Source: Oscillospiraceae bacterium
Lineage (GTDB): Bacteria > Bacillota > Clostridia > Oscillospirales > Oscillospiraceae
Assembly: GCA_902775355.1 (NCBI GenBank)
Contig: CACYLY010000044.1
Span: 1 to 64,000, forward strand
DNA length: 64,000 nucleotides
Reading direction: 5' to 3'
Shown here: one piece after another, positions 1 through 8,709 of the stretch
How the letters are laid out: each line of letters begins with the position of its first letter
Position numbering within the stretch: the stretch's first letter is position 1
Program-made: the position numbers and the translations under genes
The notes under the pieces: model-generated
Told to the model about the DNA's origin: nothing
The model's input: only the letters and a program-made list of their open reading frames with translations
Database searches by the model: none

Positions 1-180
1 GAAGCCCGAACGGTTTTTCGGGCACCGCAAGGCGGACAGGTGGCGTCTGCCGATCTCACGCGAGGCAGACGACGGATGAGGGAGAGCGATGGACAAGCGC
101 CCGACCTTTGATCGCGGCCTTCTCCCTCCCCCCCCCGCCCTCCCTTAGCCTTGCGCATCGCCCGGCGTTTTGTATCATGG

Positions 181-403
181 GACAAGGTCCCCGTAGCGCC
201 GACCATTGATCGGCGAACCTCTCGCGGGACGGAGCGACGCCGAGCAATGCTCGGCGCCACGGGCGGAGGACGGACATCGGCGCGAATCGGCGGGCCGCCG
301 AGGTCGGCCCCTACAGCAAGGACGGGACACAGGCGGGGATCGGCGGGCGACCACAAGGGTCGCCCCTGCGGGGGCCGCTCGCCCGGAGAGGGGTTGTCTG
401 ATA
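181..403. repeat. Palindromic repeat cluster (REP-like)
   Basis: The gene-free left edge holds short GC-rich palindromes. One is at 197-215 (arms CGCCGA/TCGGCG), one at 238-256 (arms CGCCGAGC/GCTCGGCG) and one at 345-365 (arms GGGCGACC/GGTCGCCC). They match the units at 11.13-11.65 kb, including the flanking word CCCCTAC, which is the complement of GTAGGGG there. Bases 1-180 show no supported gene. Confidence 0.6.
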
Positions 404-443
404 CAAAAAAAGACTGTGAGCACAGGTCTCACAGTCGTTTTTC
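404..443 (-). terminator. Rho-independent terminator
   Basis: A 9-bp perfect stem (412-420 with 428-436, arms GACTGTGAG/CTCACAGTC) closes a 7-base loop. Read on the minus strand it ends in a T run (404-411), directly downstream of the zinc-ribbon/SHOCT gene. Confidence 0.8.
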
Positions 444-454
444 TGTTCTCTCGT

Positions 455-1402
455 TCAGCCCTCGCGGATCCAGCCCCGGGCCACGCATTCGGCCTTGATG
501 CGGGCGAACTCCTCGTCGCTGACCAGGCCCTCCTTGTGCATCTGGGCCATGCGGCGCAGGGCGGCGATGGTCTTCGCGTCCGGCGGGGTCACGTTGCGGG
601 CCGGGGAGGCGGGGCGCACCGGGCCGTTGACGCCGGGACGCCGGGGCGCCTTCTGCAGCGGCGATACGGGCCGGGAGACCGGGCCGCGGCCGCCGGCGGA
701 GGCGCGCGCCCGGGCCGCGGGGGCTCTTGCCGGGGCCCTCTCGGCAGCGGGCTCCGGTTCCGGCTCCAGGTCCGCCAGTTGACCGCCCAGGAACACCAGC
801 CCCGGGATCAGCAGACAGTTGAGCAGGAACATATAGCCCCAAAAGCCCAGCTTGGGCTTGACGCCCATGAAATTCTCCGCAAAGGAGGATTTCACCGTGG
901 CGACGGCGATAAGGAAGAGGATCAGCAGCAGCACGGAAAGCCCCGCGGTGACCAGCGCCCGGGGACGGCCCCAGAGGATCATGGGCACGGCGAAGCTGGC
1001 CAACAGCGCCAGCGCCAGCAGCAGGAGCAGCACGCCCAGGAAGGTGGCCTCGCTCTGCCGCAGGGCGCCGTATATGGAATAGGACACCACGCTCAGATTG
1101 CTCTGCCCGGTGCCCAGGGTCACAAACACGGTGCGCACCAGCAGATAGACGATCTGCAGGATGCCCAGCAGCCCCGCCACCAGGCACAGCAGCGGTATGT
1201 GCTGCGGTCCCAGCTTCTCCGGCAGGGGTCCTGCCTGATCTTCGCCCCGCCGGGGAGCGGAAGGGGCCGCGGCATGGCGGCCGCCGCCCTGGACCCGGGC
1301 GCGGATCTCCTCGCGGCTGGGCTGTCTGTTGACAGGGGCGCCGCACTCGTTGCAGAAGCGGGTGCCGGCGGGAATCTCGGCTCCGCAGTTTTTACAGGTC
1401 AT
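455..1402 (-). CDS. Zinc-ribbon, multi-TM, SHOCT-domain membrane protein
   Basis: 315 aa. The N-terminus is a four-cysteine zinc ribbon (C3, C6, C17, C20). About four hydrophobic segments follow at roughly 70-97, 120-145, 150-170 and 185-210, then a Pro/Ala/Arg-rich linker at about 215-270. The C-terminus (about 277-312) resembles a SHOCT domain, a short helical module often found at the ends of membrane proteins. No catalytic motif was seen. Function is unknown; a membrane scaffold or sensor role is inference. It is one of several zinc-ribbon membrane proteins in this window. Confidence 0.85.
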   Translation of the reverse strand: MTCKNCGAEIPAGTRFCNECGAPVNRQPSREEIRARVQGGGRHAAAPSAPRRGEDQAGPLPEKLGPQHIPLLCLVAGLLGILQIVYLLVRTVFVTLGTGQSNLSVVSYSIYGALRQSEATFLGVLLLLLALALLASFAVPMILWGRPRALVTAGLSVLLLILFLIAVATVKSSFAENFMGVKPKLGFWGYMFLLNCLLIPGLVFLGGQLADLEPEPEPAAERAPARAPAARARASAGGRGPVSRPVSPLQKAPRRPGVNGPVRPASPARNVTPPDAKTIAALRRMAQMHKEGLVSDEEFARIKAECVARGWIREG

Positions 1403-1485
1403 GTCTCCAGCCTCTCTTTTCCTTCAAGTTCTCTTTCGCACGCTCTTCTTTTGGAAACAAACCGAGAAAATATGGTTACAAATCG

Positions 1486-1514
1486 ATTATAGCGCAGGAA
1501 GGGCCGCTTGAAAA
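1486..1514 (-). promoter_or_regulatory. Probable sigma-A promoter of the zinc-ribbon/SHOCT gene
   Basis: On the minus strand: -35 TTTTCA (1509-1514), 17-base spacer, -10 TATAAT (1486-1491), about 85 bases before the start codon. The -35 is weak and the -10 perfect. Confidence 0.5.
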
Positions 1515-1570
1515 GACCTTTTTGAAAAAACTTGGAAGGATTTTTTCCCCGCTCCCGGGCCGCGGCTGTT

Positions 1571-2068
1571 TCAGTTTCCCGCCAGGTGCAGCAGGTCCTT
1601 GGAGATGTGGCAGTAGCCGCCGGGGTTTTTGTCCAGATACTTCTGGTGATACTCCTCCGCGGGGTAGAAATTGGCCAGGGGCAGCAGCTCCACCTCCAGG
1701 GGCTGCCTGTACTTGGCCTGCTCCAGGGCGTAGCGCGCCCGGATCTCGGGCAGCTGCTCGGCCTCGGTGTAGTAAATGCCGGTGCGGTACTGCACCCCCA
1801 TGTCGCCCCCCTGCCGGTGATAAGAGGTGGGGTCCACGGTGAGAAAATACCAGTCCAGCAGCTGGGTCAGGCTCACCTTCGCCGGGTCGTAGTCGATGCG
1901 CACGGTCTCGGCGTGGCCGGAGCTGCGGCAGACCTCCTGATAGCTGGGGTTGGCCGTAGGTCCGTTGGCGTAGCCCACCTCGGTGCGCACAACGCCCTCG
2001 AACTGATCAAAAAATTTCTGGGTGCCCCAGAAGCAGCCTCCGGCCAGATAGATGGTTTTCACAGACAT
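1571..2068 (-). CDS. msrA: Peptide methionine-S-oxide reductase MsrA
   Basis: 165 aa. MsrA reduces the S-epimer of methionine sulfoxide in free and protein-bound form, using thioredoxin-type electrons in the cytoplasm. The GCFWG motif near the N-terminus carries the catalytic cysteine (C12). The family segments GYANG, Y-x-VC-x-x-GHAE and the DPTSYHRQGGD region are present. The start at 2068 is preceded by AAGGAGG; a longer reading frame upstream has no family similarity and runs into repeat DNA. It stands alone, and no msrB was seen nearby. Confidence 0.97.
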   Translation of the reverse strand: MSVKTIYLAGGCFWGTQKFFDQFEGVVRTEVGYANGPTANPSYQEVCRSSGHAETVRIDYDPAKVSLTQLLDWYFLTVDPTSYHRQGGDMGVQYRTGIYYTEAEQLPEIRARYALEQAKYRQPLEVELLPLANFYPAEEYHQKYLDKNPGGYCHISKDLLHLAGN

Positions 2069-2170
2069 GGCGGATCCTCCTTGTTTGATCTTGCTTTGTC
2101 CACAGTGTAGCACAAGCCCCCGCCCCGCGCAAGAGAGCGCCGAAAAAGCGCCTCTCCCCTCCGCTCTCCC

Positions 2171-2300
2171 TGTTCTCTGTTCACTGTTCACTGTTCACTG
2201 TTATCTGTTCACTCTCCTTCGTCCTCTCTGTTCACCGTTCTCTGTTCTCTGTTCACTGTTATCTGTTCACTGTTATCTGTTCACTGTTATGTGTTCTCCA
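2171..2300. repeat. Low-complexity word array (TGTTCACTGTTATC type)
   Basis: Imperfect tandem words built from TGTTCACTG and TTATCTG fill the space between msrA and the next gene. The same words in the same orientation recur at 6421-6527. They do not encode a convincing protein. Confidence 0.8.
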
Positions 2301-2361
2301 TTTGACAAACCGCGCCCGGGGGAATAAAATGATTTGATTCCAAGTTTTTTGGAGAACGCAT

Positions 2362-3774
2362 ATGAAGAGAGTTCTTTTCCTCTTTCTGGCGCTGCTCCTG
2401 CTGCTGAGCGCCTGCGGCGGTCCGGGCTCTTCCCCGAGCCCTTCGCCAAGCGCTGTACCCACGCCGGAGCCCACGCCCGAATCTACACCCGAGCCGACAC
2501 CGGAGCCTACGCCCGAGCCGACACCCGAGTCCACGCCGGAGCCTACGCCCGAGCCGACACCCGAGTCCACGCCGAAGCCTACGCCCGAGTCGACGCCTGA
2601 GCCGACCCTCGAGCCGACCCTCGAGCCGACACCCGAGCCGACCCCCGAGCCGACCCCCGAGCCCACCCCCGAGCCCACGCCGGCATTCCTCACCTTCCCG
2701 GACGGGAGCCAACACGGCCGGGACGAGAGGTCGCTGGATCTCAGCTCCCTCTCCCACGAGGACGCGGAGGCAGCCGCGGCGCTGCTGGCCGAGATGCCGG
2801 CGCTGCAGACCGTGGAGCTGGGCGAAGCGCCCGCCGATGGGCCGGCGCCTCTCAGCTGGGCGGACATTTACGCGCTGGAGCAGGCCGCGCCCCAGGCGGT
2901 CTTTCAGTACCGCTTCCGCCTCTGCGGCAAGGACTTCAGCCTGCAGGACGAGGAGATGGACCTGAACCACCGGACCATGGACGACGAGGGGGAGGCCCTT
3001 CGGCAGATCCTGCCCTGCATGCAGCGCTGCCGCAGGCTGGACATGGACAGCTGCGGGGTCTCCGACGAGGCCATGGCCCGCATCCGGGACGAAAACCCGG
3101 AGGTGGAGGTGATCTGGCGCATCTGGTTCGGCGCTTACAATCTCTGCAGCGTCCGCACGGACACGGAGCGGATCGTGGCCTCCCTGGAGGACATGCACCT
3201 GGAGAAGGGCGACGTGCAGGTCCTGGGCTACTGCACCCGGGTCAAGTATCTGGACCTGGGCCACATGCGCTACCTGGAGGAATGGGACTTCCTGGGCAAA
3301 ATGCCGGAGCTGGAGGTTCTGATCATCTCCCTGGGGGACTTTGAGGATCTGTCCTTCCTCTCCAACTGCAGCCATCTGGAATACCTGGAGATGGGCTGCC
3401 GCTCCCACCCGGACGGGCCTCTGGATCTGAGCTTCCTGGGCGATCTGAAGGAGCTGAAGCACCTGAACATCACCCGCCTGGGCCCGGTGACGGGCTATGA
3501 GGTCCTGGAGCAGATGACCCAGCTGGAACGGCTCTGGATCGGCGGCTACACCGAGATCCCCCGGGCGGAGCTGAAAAAGCTCGCAGAGCTGCTGCCGGAC
3601 ACCCAGATCGAGCTGGAGCAGTACGCGGGGATCGACGGCAAATGGCGCTTTACCGACGGCGTCAAGCGCCCCACGGCCCGCTACGCGCTGCTGTGCCAGC
3701 AGATGGACTATCCCCGCTACGACAAGATCTGCGCCTGGTACTGGAACGACCCCCTGTACCAGCCCCACAAATGA
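2362..3774 (+). CDS. Lipoprotein with PEPT-repeat stalk and leucine-rich-like domain
   Basis: 470 aa. A lipoprotein signal peptide ends in the lipobox LSAC, so the mature protein should start at C18 and be anchored to the outer face of the membrane. Residues about 30-112 are a Pro-Glu-Pro-Thr repeat that would form an extended stalk. The remainder has regularly spaced leucines (for example the LDLSFL and LEYLEMG segments) suggesting a leucine-rich-repeat fold for binding. No enzyme motif was seen. GGAG precedes the ATG. A surface adhesion or binding role is inference. Confidence 0.85.
   Translation: MKRVLFLFLALLLLLSACGGPGSSPSPSPSAVPTPEPTPESTPEPTPEPTPEPTPESTPEPTPEPTPESTPKPTPESTPEPTLEPTLEPTPEPTPEPTPEPTPEPTPAFLTFPDGSQHGRDERSLDLSSLSHEDAEAAAALLAEMPALQTVELGEAPADGPAPLSWADIYALEQAAPQAVFQYRFRLCGKDFSLQDEEMDLNHRTMDDEGEALRQILPCMQRCRRLDMDSCGVSDEAMARIRDENPEVEVIWRIWFGAYNLCSVRTDTERIVASLEDMHLEKGDVQVLGYCTRVKYLDLGHMRYLEEWDFLGKMPELEVLIISLGDFEDLSFLSNCSHLEYLEMGCRSHPDGPLDLSFLGDLKELKHLNITRLGPVTGYEVLEQMTQLERLWIGGYTEIPRAELKKLAELLPDTQIELEQYAGIDGKWRFTDGVKRPTARYALLCQQMDYPRYDKICAWYWNDPLYQPHK
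2455..2685 (+). repeat. Coding 12-bp repeat (PEPT stalk)
   Basis: Tandem 12-bp units of the form CCNGAGCCNACN encode the PEPT stalk. The third bases vary, so the array has drifted. A similar array lies at 27660-27835 in another secreted protein. Confidence 0.9.
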
Positions 3775-3780
3775 GCGGAC

Positions 3781-3809
3781 TTGTAAGAACGGGAAAACTG
3801 TGTTATACT
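3781..3809 (+). promoter_or_regulatory. Sigma-A promoter of the cobW-type pair
   Basis: -35 TTGTAA (3781-3786), 17-base spacer ending in the extended TGTG element, -10 TATACT (3804-3809). No clear Zur-type palindrome overlaps it. Confidence 0.75.
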
Positions 3810-3846
3810 GAATATTTGGTAAATCTTTCATTTGGAGGAAACAAAA

Positions 3847-4964
3847 ATGACCAAGATCGATATATTTTCCGGCTTTCTGGGCGCGGGCAAGACGACCCTG
3901 ATCCGCAAGCTCATCGCCGAGGGCTACAAGGGCGAGAAGCTGGTGCTCATCGAGAACGAGTTCGGCGAGATCGCCATTGACGGCGGCTTTCTGAAGGACG
4001 CCGGGGTGGAGATCAACGAGATGAACTCCGGCTGCATCTGCTGCACCCTGGTGGGCGACTTCACCAAGGCCCTGAAGAAGGTCATGGAGGACTTTGCCCC
4101 GGACCGCATCCTCATCGAGCCCTCCGGCGTGGGCAAGCTCTCCGACGTGGCCAAGGCCGTGGAGCGGGTGGAGGGCGCCCACATCGGCGCCAAGGTCACC
4201 GTGGTGGACGCGGGCAAGGCCAAGATGTATATGCGCAACTTCGGCGAGTTCTTCAACGACCAGGTAACAGCGCCAAGGTCCTCACCGCCGTGGAGCTGCT
4301 GAAGGGGCTCAACGAGCACGCGGGCCTGATCACCACCCCCTGGGATCAGGTCGACGGCGCCCTGGTCCGCCAGGCCATGGACGAAAACGGCCTGAAGGCG
4401 GAGCTGGAGAAGCTCCGGCACGAGCAGGAGCATCACCACCATCACGACCACGACGAGGATGAGGAACACGAGCACCACCATCACCATCATCACGAGGGCG
4501 ACGAGGAGTGCGACGACCCGGAATGCGAGTGCCACCATCACCACGATCACGACCATGACGAGGACGAGGAGCACGAGCACCATCATCACCATCACCACGC
4601 CGACGGCGAGGAGTGCGACGATCCGGAGTGCGAGTGCCACCATCACCACGATCATGACCACGACCACGAGCATCACCACCACGCCGACGAGATCTTCGCC
4701 AGCTGGGGCATGGAGACCCCGAAGAAGTTCACCGATGCGGGGCTGCGGGAGATCCTGGGCCAGCTGGGCGACGCCGTGCAGTACGGCATCGTGCTGCGGG
4801 CCAAGGGCATCGTGGACGCCGCCGACGGCGACTGGCTGTACTTTGACTATGTGCCCGGAGAGGTGGAGATCCGCCGGGGCGCCGCGGCGGTCACGGGCCG
4901 CTTCTGCGTCATCGGCTCCCACATCCGCCAGGACGCGCTGAAGGAGCTGTTTACCGGTGAATGA
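3847..4964 (+). pseudogene. CobW/G3E-family metal GTPase with His-rich domain, frameshifted
   Basis: The first part (from ATG 3847, with GGAGG 8 bases upstream) has the Walker A GFLGAGKTT (residues 9-17) and the family metal motif C-x-C-C (C63, C65, C66). Near 4264-4272 the frame breaks: the stretch that normally continues after FFNDQ is missing and the remainder resumes in another frame (from about 4270) with LLKG...TTPWDQ. The second part has about 40 histidines in some 90 residues, made of repeats of EECDDPECEC plus poly-His, then a CobW C-terminal domain. These proteins insert or chaperone Zn or related metals. Deletion of a number of bases equal to 1 modulo 3 would explain the shift. It may be a real mutation or an assembly error. 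Confidence 0.8.
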
Positions 4965-5910
4965 GAATCGCGACGTGCCCGTGTATCTCTTCACGGGCTT
5001 TCTGGAGGCGGGCAAGACCAAGTTCATCCAGGAGACTCTGGAGGACAAGCGCTTCTGCAGCGGGGAGCGCACCCTGCTGCTGATCTGCGAGGAGGGCGAG
5101 GAGGAATACGCCCCCGAGCAGTTTGCCGACCCCAACGTGGTGCTGGCCGTGGTGGAGGACCCGAGCCAGCTCACCGAGGAAAACCTGAAGGCCTGGCTGC
5201 ACGACGCCCGGGCCGAACGGGTAGTGGTGGAATACAACGGCATGTGGATGCTGGACCTGCTGTACCAGGCCATGCCGGAAAACTGGGCCGTGTACCAGGA
5301 GTTCATGTTTGCCGACGCCGGCACCTTCCTCAGCTACAACAGCAACATGCGCCAGCTGGTCTACGACAAGCTGAAGAGCTGCGAGCTGGTGGTCTTCAAC
5401 CGCTTCAAGCCCGAGATGGACAAGATGGCCTTCCACAAGATCGTCCGCGGCGCCTCCCGCCGGGCGGACATCGCCTATGAGTTTGCAAACGGCAAGGTGG
5501 TTTACGACGACATTCAGGACCCCCTGCCCTTTGACGTGAACGCGCCGGTCATCGTCATCAAGGACGAGGATTACGCCCTCTGGTATCGGGACATGTCCGA
5601 GGAGCCCAAGAAGTACGAGGGCAAGACCGTGAAGTTCAAGTGCCGGGCGCTGAAGCGGGGCAAGCTCCCCAGGGGCTGCTTCGTGGTGGGCCGGCATGTG
5701 ATGACCTGCTGCGTGGAGGATATCCAGTTCGCGGGTCTGGTCTGCCAGTGGGACAAGGCGGAGCTGATCCAGGACGAGAGCTGGCTGATTCTCACGGCCA
5801 AGATCAATTACAAGTTCCATCGCGCCTACGGCAAGCGGGGCCCGGTGCTGACGTATCTGGACAGCGCCATGACCGCCCCGCCCGCCCAGGACGTGGCCAC
5901 GTTCTACTAA
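4957..5910 (+). CDS. CobW-family GTPase fused to a YcgQ/DUF1980-like domain
   Basis: 317 aa, starting at a GTG that overlaps the upstream gene by 8 bases. The N-terminus has a P-loop (GFLEAGKTKF). The typical C-x-C-C motif is not obvious; the corresponding stretch reads LICEEGEEEY. The C-terminal about 100 residues (GKTVKFKCRAL...HVMTCCVEDIQF...) resemble the YcgQ/TIGR03943 domain. In Bacillus, YcgQ and the CobW protein YciC are Zur-regulated zinc genes. A role in zinc or other divalent metal handling with the upstream GTPase is inferred from family and operon context. Confidence 0.8.
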   Translation: MNENRDVPVYLFTGFLEAGKTKFIQETLEDKRFCSGERTLLLICEEGEEEYAPEQFADPNVVLAVVEDPSQLTEENLKAWLHDARAERVVVEYNGMWMLDLLYQAMPENWAVYQEFMFADAGTFLSYNSNMRQLVYDKLKSCELVVFNRFKPEMDKMAFHKIVRGASRRADIAYEFANGKVVYDDIQDPLPFDVNAPVIVIKDEDYALWYRDMSEEPKKYEGKTVKFKCRALKRGKLPRGCFVVGRHVMTCCVEDIQFAGLVCQWDKAELIQDESWLILTAKINYKFHRAYGKRGPVLTYLDSAMTAPPAQDVATFY

Positions 5911-5950
5911 TTCGGAATTCGGAGTTCGGAATTCGGAATACAAATTCGAA
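5911..5950. repeat. Word array (TTCGGAATTCGG type)
   Basis: About four imperfect copies of TTCGGAATTCGGA lie immediately after the CobW/YcgQ stop codon. The unit contains the palindrome GAATTC and can pair with itself. Confidence 0.75.
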
Positions 5951-5974
5951 ATGACGCAGGAAGGAGACTCCGCC

Positions 5975-6400
5975 ATGAAAAAGGTGTTCTATTGCCCCGC
6001 CTGCAGCTATGTGGGCGCCGCGGAGGAAAACGAAGACCATCTCTGCCCCAAGTGCGGCCAGCGGATCCTCTACAACACCGGTATGGAGCGGGACGCCTAT
6101 GTGGCCCTCTCCCCGGAGGAGAAAGCGGTCGCCGCCGCCCGCTGGCAGGATGAGTGCGCCTGGCTGCCCGGCAAAGCCCCCGCCCCCATCGCCGCCTCCG
6201 GCGGGAACCGTATCGCCGGCATGCTGAAGATCCTCGGCATCATCGTCTACGTGCTGGCCGCCGTCGGCGGCCTCATCCTGATGGGGGACGAGCTTGCGGT
6301 GGGCATCGTCGTGCTGGTTTCCGGCCTGATCTCCGGCACCATGTTCCTGGGCTTCGGCGAGATCGTCCGCCTGCTGGACGTCATCAGCAAAAAGAACTGA
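5975..6400 (+). CDS. Zinc-ribbon protein with two TM segments
   Basis: 141 aa. AAGGAG sits 8 bases before the ATG. The N-terminus has two cysteine pairs (C7/C10 and C24/C27) typical of a rubredoxin-like zinc ribbon. Two hydrophobic segments (about 84-104 and 107-130) follow, then a short basic tail. No enzyme motif was seen. It follows the metal-GTPase pair after a short repeat, but shared function cannot be shown. Confidence 0.8.
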   Translation: MKKVFYCPACSYVGAAEENEDHLCPKCGQRILYNTGMERDAYVALSPEEKAVAAARWQDECAWLPGKAPAPIAASGGNRIAGMLKILGIIVYVLAAVGGLILMGDELAVGIVVLVSGLISGTMFLGFGEIVRLLDVISKKN

Positions 6401-6420
6401 CCGTTCTGTTCGGCCCTGTT

Positions 6421-6527
6421 TCTCCTGCTATCTCCGTTCCCTGTTCCCTGTTCCCTGTTCACCGTTCACTTTTATCTGTTCACTGTTCTCCGTTCACTGT
6501 TCACTGTTATCTGTTATCTGTTCACTT
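6421..6527. repeat. Word array (TGTTCACTGTTATC type)
   Basis: Second copy of the 2171-2300 word family (TTCCCTG, TTCACTG, TTATCTG units), same orientation, running directly up to the ATG of the HAD gene. The array leaves no recognisable ribosome site for that gene. Confidence 0.8.
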
Positions 6528-7190
6528 ATGAAATATCGCTGCCTGGTCTTTGACCATGACGACACGGTGGTCAACAGCACCGCCACCATCCACCACCCCT
6601 GCTTCGAGGCCTATCTGCGGGAGTTCTTCCCGGGCCGGAGCTGCTCCCTGGAGGAGTATTTTCTGAAAAACTTCCATCCCGGCTTCATCCCCATGTGCAA
6701 AGAGGAGTACGGCCTCAGCGACGCGGACCTGGAGATCGAGTACCGCTACTGGCAGGACTATGTGCGCAGCCGCATCCCCCAGGCCTACCCGGGTCTGCGG
6801 GAGCTGATGGAGCGGCACAGGGCCCAGGGCGGGCTCCTGACCGTGATCTCCCACTCCACCGCCTGGAACATCCGGCGGGACTACAAGGCCAACGCCCTGC
6901 CGGAGCCGGATCTGGTCTTTGGCTGGGAGCAGCCGCCGGAGCGGCGCAAGCCCAATCCCTGGCCCCTGGAGGAGATCCTGCGCCGTTTCGAACTGGCGCC
7001 GTCGGAAGTGCTGATGATCGACGACCTGAAGCCCGGCTACGACATGGCCCGGGCCGTGGGCGTGGATTTCGCCGCCGTGGGCTGGGCCAACGACATCCCT
7101 CAGATCGAGAGCTTCATGCGGCAGAACTGCCGGCTGTATTTCAAAACCGTGGCGGAGCTGGCCGCCTTTCTGGAAGGAGACCGCCCATGA
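6528..7190 (+). CDS. HAD-superfamily hydrolase (phosphatase-like)
   Basis: 220 aa. The HAD motifs are in order: DHDDT near the N-terminus (nucleophile and acid/base aspartates), a Ser/Thr motif in VISHST, Lys in RRKPNPWP, and the acidic motif MIDDLKPG. Arrangement and size fit the HAD-IA phosphoglycolate-phosphatase-like group. Substrate unknown. The stop overlaps the next start (ATGA), so it is probably translationally coupled to the GtrII-like gene and could act on a sugar phosphate, but this is inference. Confidence 0.88.
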   Translation: MKYRCLVFDHDDTVVNSTATIHHPCFEAYLREFFPGRSCSLEEYFLKNFHPGFIPMCKEEYGLSDADLEIEYRYWQDYVRSRIPQAYPGLRELMERHRAQGGLLTVISHSTAWNIRRDYKANALPEPDLVFGWEQPPERRKPNPWPLEEILRRFELAPSEVLMIDDLKPGYDMARAVGVDFAAVGWANDIPQIESFMRQNCRLYFKTVAELAAFLEGDRP

Positions 7191-8695
7191 GCCAAACCCT
7201 GACAAGAGCCGATGCCTTTGTCCGCTCCATGCCGGAGCGGCTGCGGGGGGATCGTGCGCCCTTCTTCAGCGCCTTTCTGGCCGGGCTTCTGGCCCACGGC
7301 TTCGCCTTTGCCAACAAGCTGCTCAACGCCGACGAGATCAGCTCTCTCTTCGGCAAGGGGATGACGGTGGCCTCCGGCCGCTGGGGCCTGGAGCTCAGCA
7401 GCCTGCTCTTCCCCAACGTCTCCACGCCCTGGATCTTCGGCCTGCTGAGTCTGCTGATGCTCTCGGCGGCGGCCTGCGTGCTGCTGCACATCTTCCGGAT
7501 CCGCTCCCCGCTTCTCCGCTGCGTTCTGACCGCTCTGGTGACGGTCTTTCCCGCCCAGACGGCCACCTTCAGCTACATGTTCACCGCGCCCAGCTTCGCC
7601 CTGGCCTTTCTGCTGGCGGTCCTGGCGGTGTGGTGCACGGAGCGGGAGACCCTGCGGGGCTGGATCGCCGGTTTGCTGCTTTTGCTGCTGTCCGTCAGCA
7701 TCTATCAGGCCTATATCGCCGTGGTCAGCAGCTTTTTCGTGCTGCGGATGCTCCAGAAGCTGCTGAAGGACCAGGGCAGTGCCAAAGAAGTCCTGCTCTT
7801 CGGCCTGAAGCGCCTGGGTCTGCTGGCCCTCTGCCTGGGGCTCTACTATGTGTCCATCCACATCGCCCTGCATTTCTACGGCGGCCGTTTCGAAAACTAC
7901 GGCATGGAGCAGGAGCGCTCGATCCTCTTCCGGGCCGCCGTGGCCTACAGCGCTTTTCTGCACACCTTCACCCGGGGCTATTTCCACTATGTCCGGGGCC
8001 TTTTCTCCCAGCTCCTCCACGCGCTCTGTCTGGGGCTGACCGCTTTCGTCTGCCTGCGCTGGCTGCTGCGCTGCCGGGATTGGGGCAGAGCGCTGCTCTT
8101 TCTGCTGTGCCTGCTGCTCTTCCCGCTGAGCATGTACTGCATCTATCTGATCGCAGAGACCGGCGTCATCCACGCCGTGGTGCTCTACAGCTTCATCTCC
8201 GTTTACGTGTTCGCGGCACTGGCTGCCGAGCTGCCTGAGGGAAAGCGGGCCGTCCTCGCCCGGCGGGTCCTGGCCCTGTGTCTGGCCCTGGTAGCTCTGG
8301 GCAACTGCTATTTTGCCAACGCCTTCTATGTGAAGCTCCATCTCCGCTACGAAAACGCCTATGCCCTCTACACGGGCCTGGCCGCCCAGATCCGCATGAC
8401 CCCGGGCTTTGACGAGAACACCCGTCTGGCCCTCCTGGGCGAGGCCGAAGCCGGCGTCTACGACTTCGAGGAGATGGAGGAGCTGGACCTGATCGGCAGG
8501 GCGGAGGATCTGACCAACGCCTACACCCGGGAGCAGCTGATCCGGCGCTACGTGGGCTTTGACCTGCCCTTTGCCGACGGGGAGGAAAAGGCCGCCCTGC
8601 GGAAGGACCCCCGGGTCCAGGCCATGCCCGTCTATCCCGCATACGGCTCCGTCAGCCTGATCGACGGCTGTCTGGTGGTCAAATTCAGTGACTGA
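7187..8695 (+). CDS. GtrII-like multispanning glucosyltransferase
   Basis: 502 aa, mostly hydrophobic, with about ten TM segments. The N-terminal part (FFSAFLAGLLAHGFAFANKL...NADEI...GRWGLELS) resembles the glucosyltransferase GtrII family, which transfers glucose from a polyprenyl-phosphate carrier to a surface polymer on the outer face of the membrane. The gene is coupled to the HAD gene upstream and followed 15 bases later by a GtrB-like transferase that could make the lipid-linked donor. The acceptor is unknown. Confidence 0.82.
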   Translation: MSQTLTRADAFVRSMPERLRGDRAPFFSAFLAGLLAHGFAFANKLLNADEISSLFGKGMTVASGRWGLELSSLLFPNVSTPWIFGLLSLLMLSAAACVLLHIFRIRSPLLRCVLTALVTVFPAQTATFSYMFTAPSFALAFLLAVLAVWCTERETLRGWIAGLLLLLLSVSIYQAYIAVVSSFFVLRMLQKLLKDQGSAKEVLLFGLKRLGLLALCLGLYYVSIHIALHFYGGRFENYGMEQERSILFRAAVAYSAFLHTFTRGYFHYVRGLFSQLLHALCLGLTAFVCLRWLLRCRDWGRALLFLLCLLLFPLSMYCIYLIAETGVIHAVVLYSFISVYVFAALAAELPEGKRAVLARRVLALCLALVALGNCYFANAFYVKLHLRYENAYALYTGLAAQIRMTPGFDENTRLALLGEAEAGVYDFEEMEELDLIGRAEDLTNAYTREQLIRRYVGFDLPFADGEEKAALRKDPRVQAMPVYPAYGSVSLIDGCLVVKFSD

Positions 8696-8709
8696 TAAGG
8701 AGAAGCTCT

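Noticed and set aside
2455..2685. Possible tandem-repeat CRISPR or satellite
   Set aside because: It is in frame inside a lipoprotein gene and codes for PEPT repeats.
3924..5324. 466-codon minus-strand frame over the CobW genes
   Set aside because: Val/Met-rich translation of the complement of His/Asp/Glu codons; an artefact of the His-rich segment.
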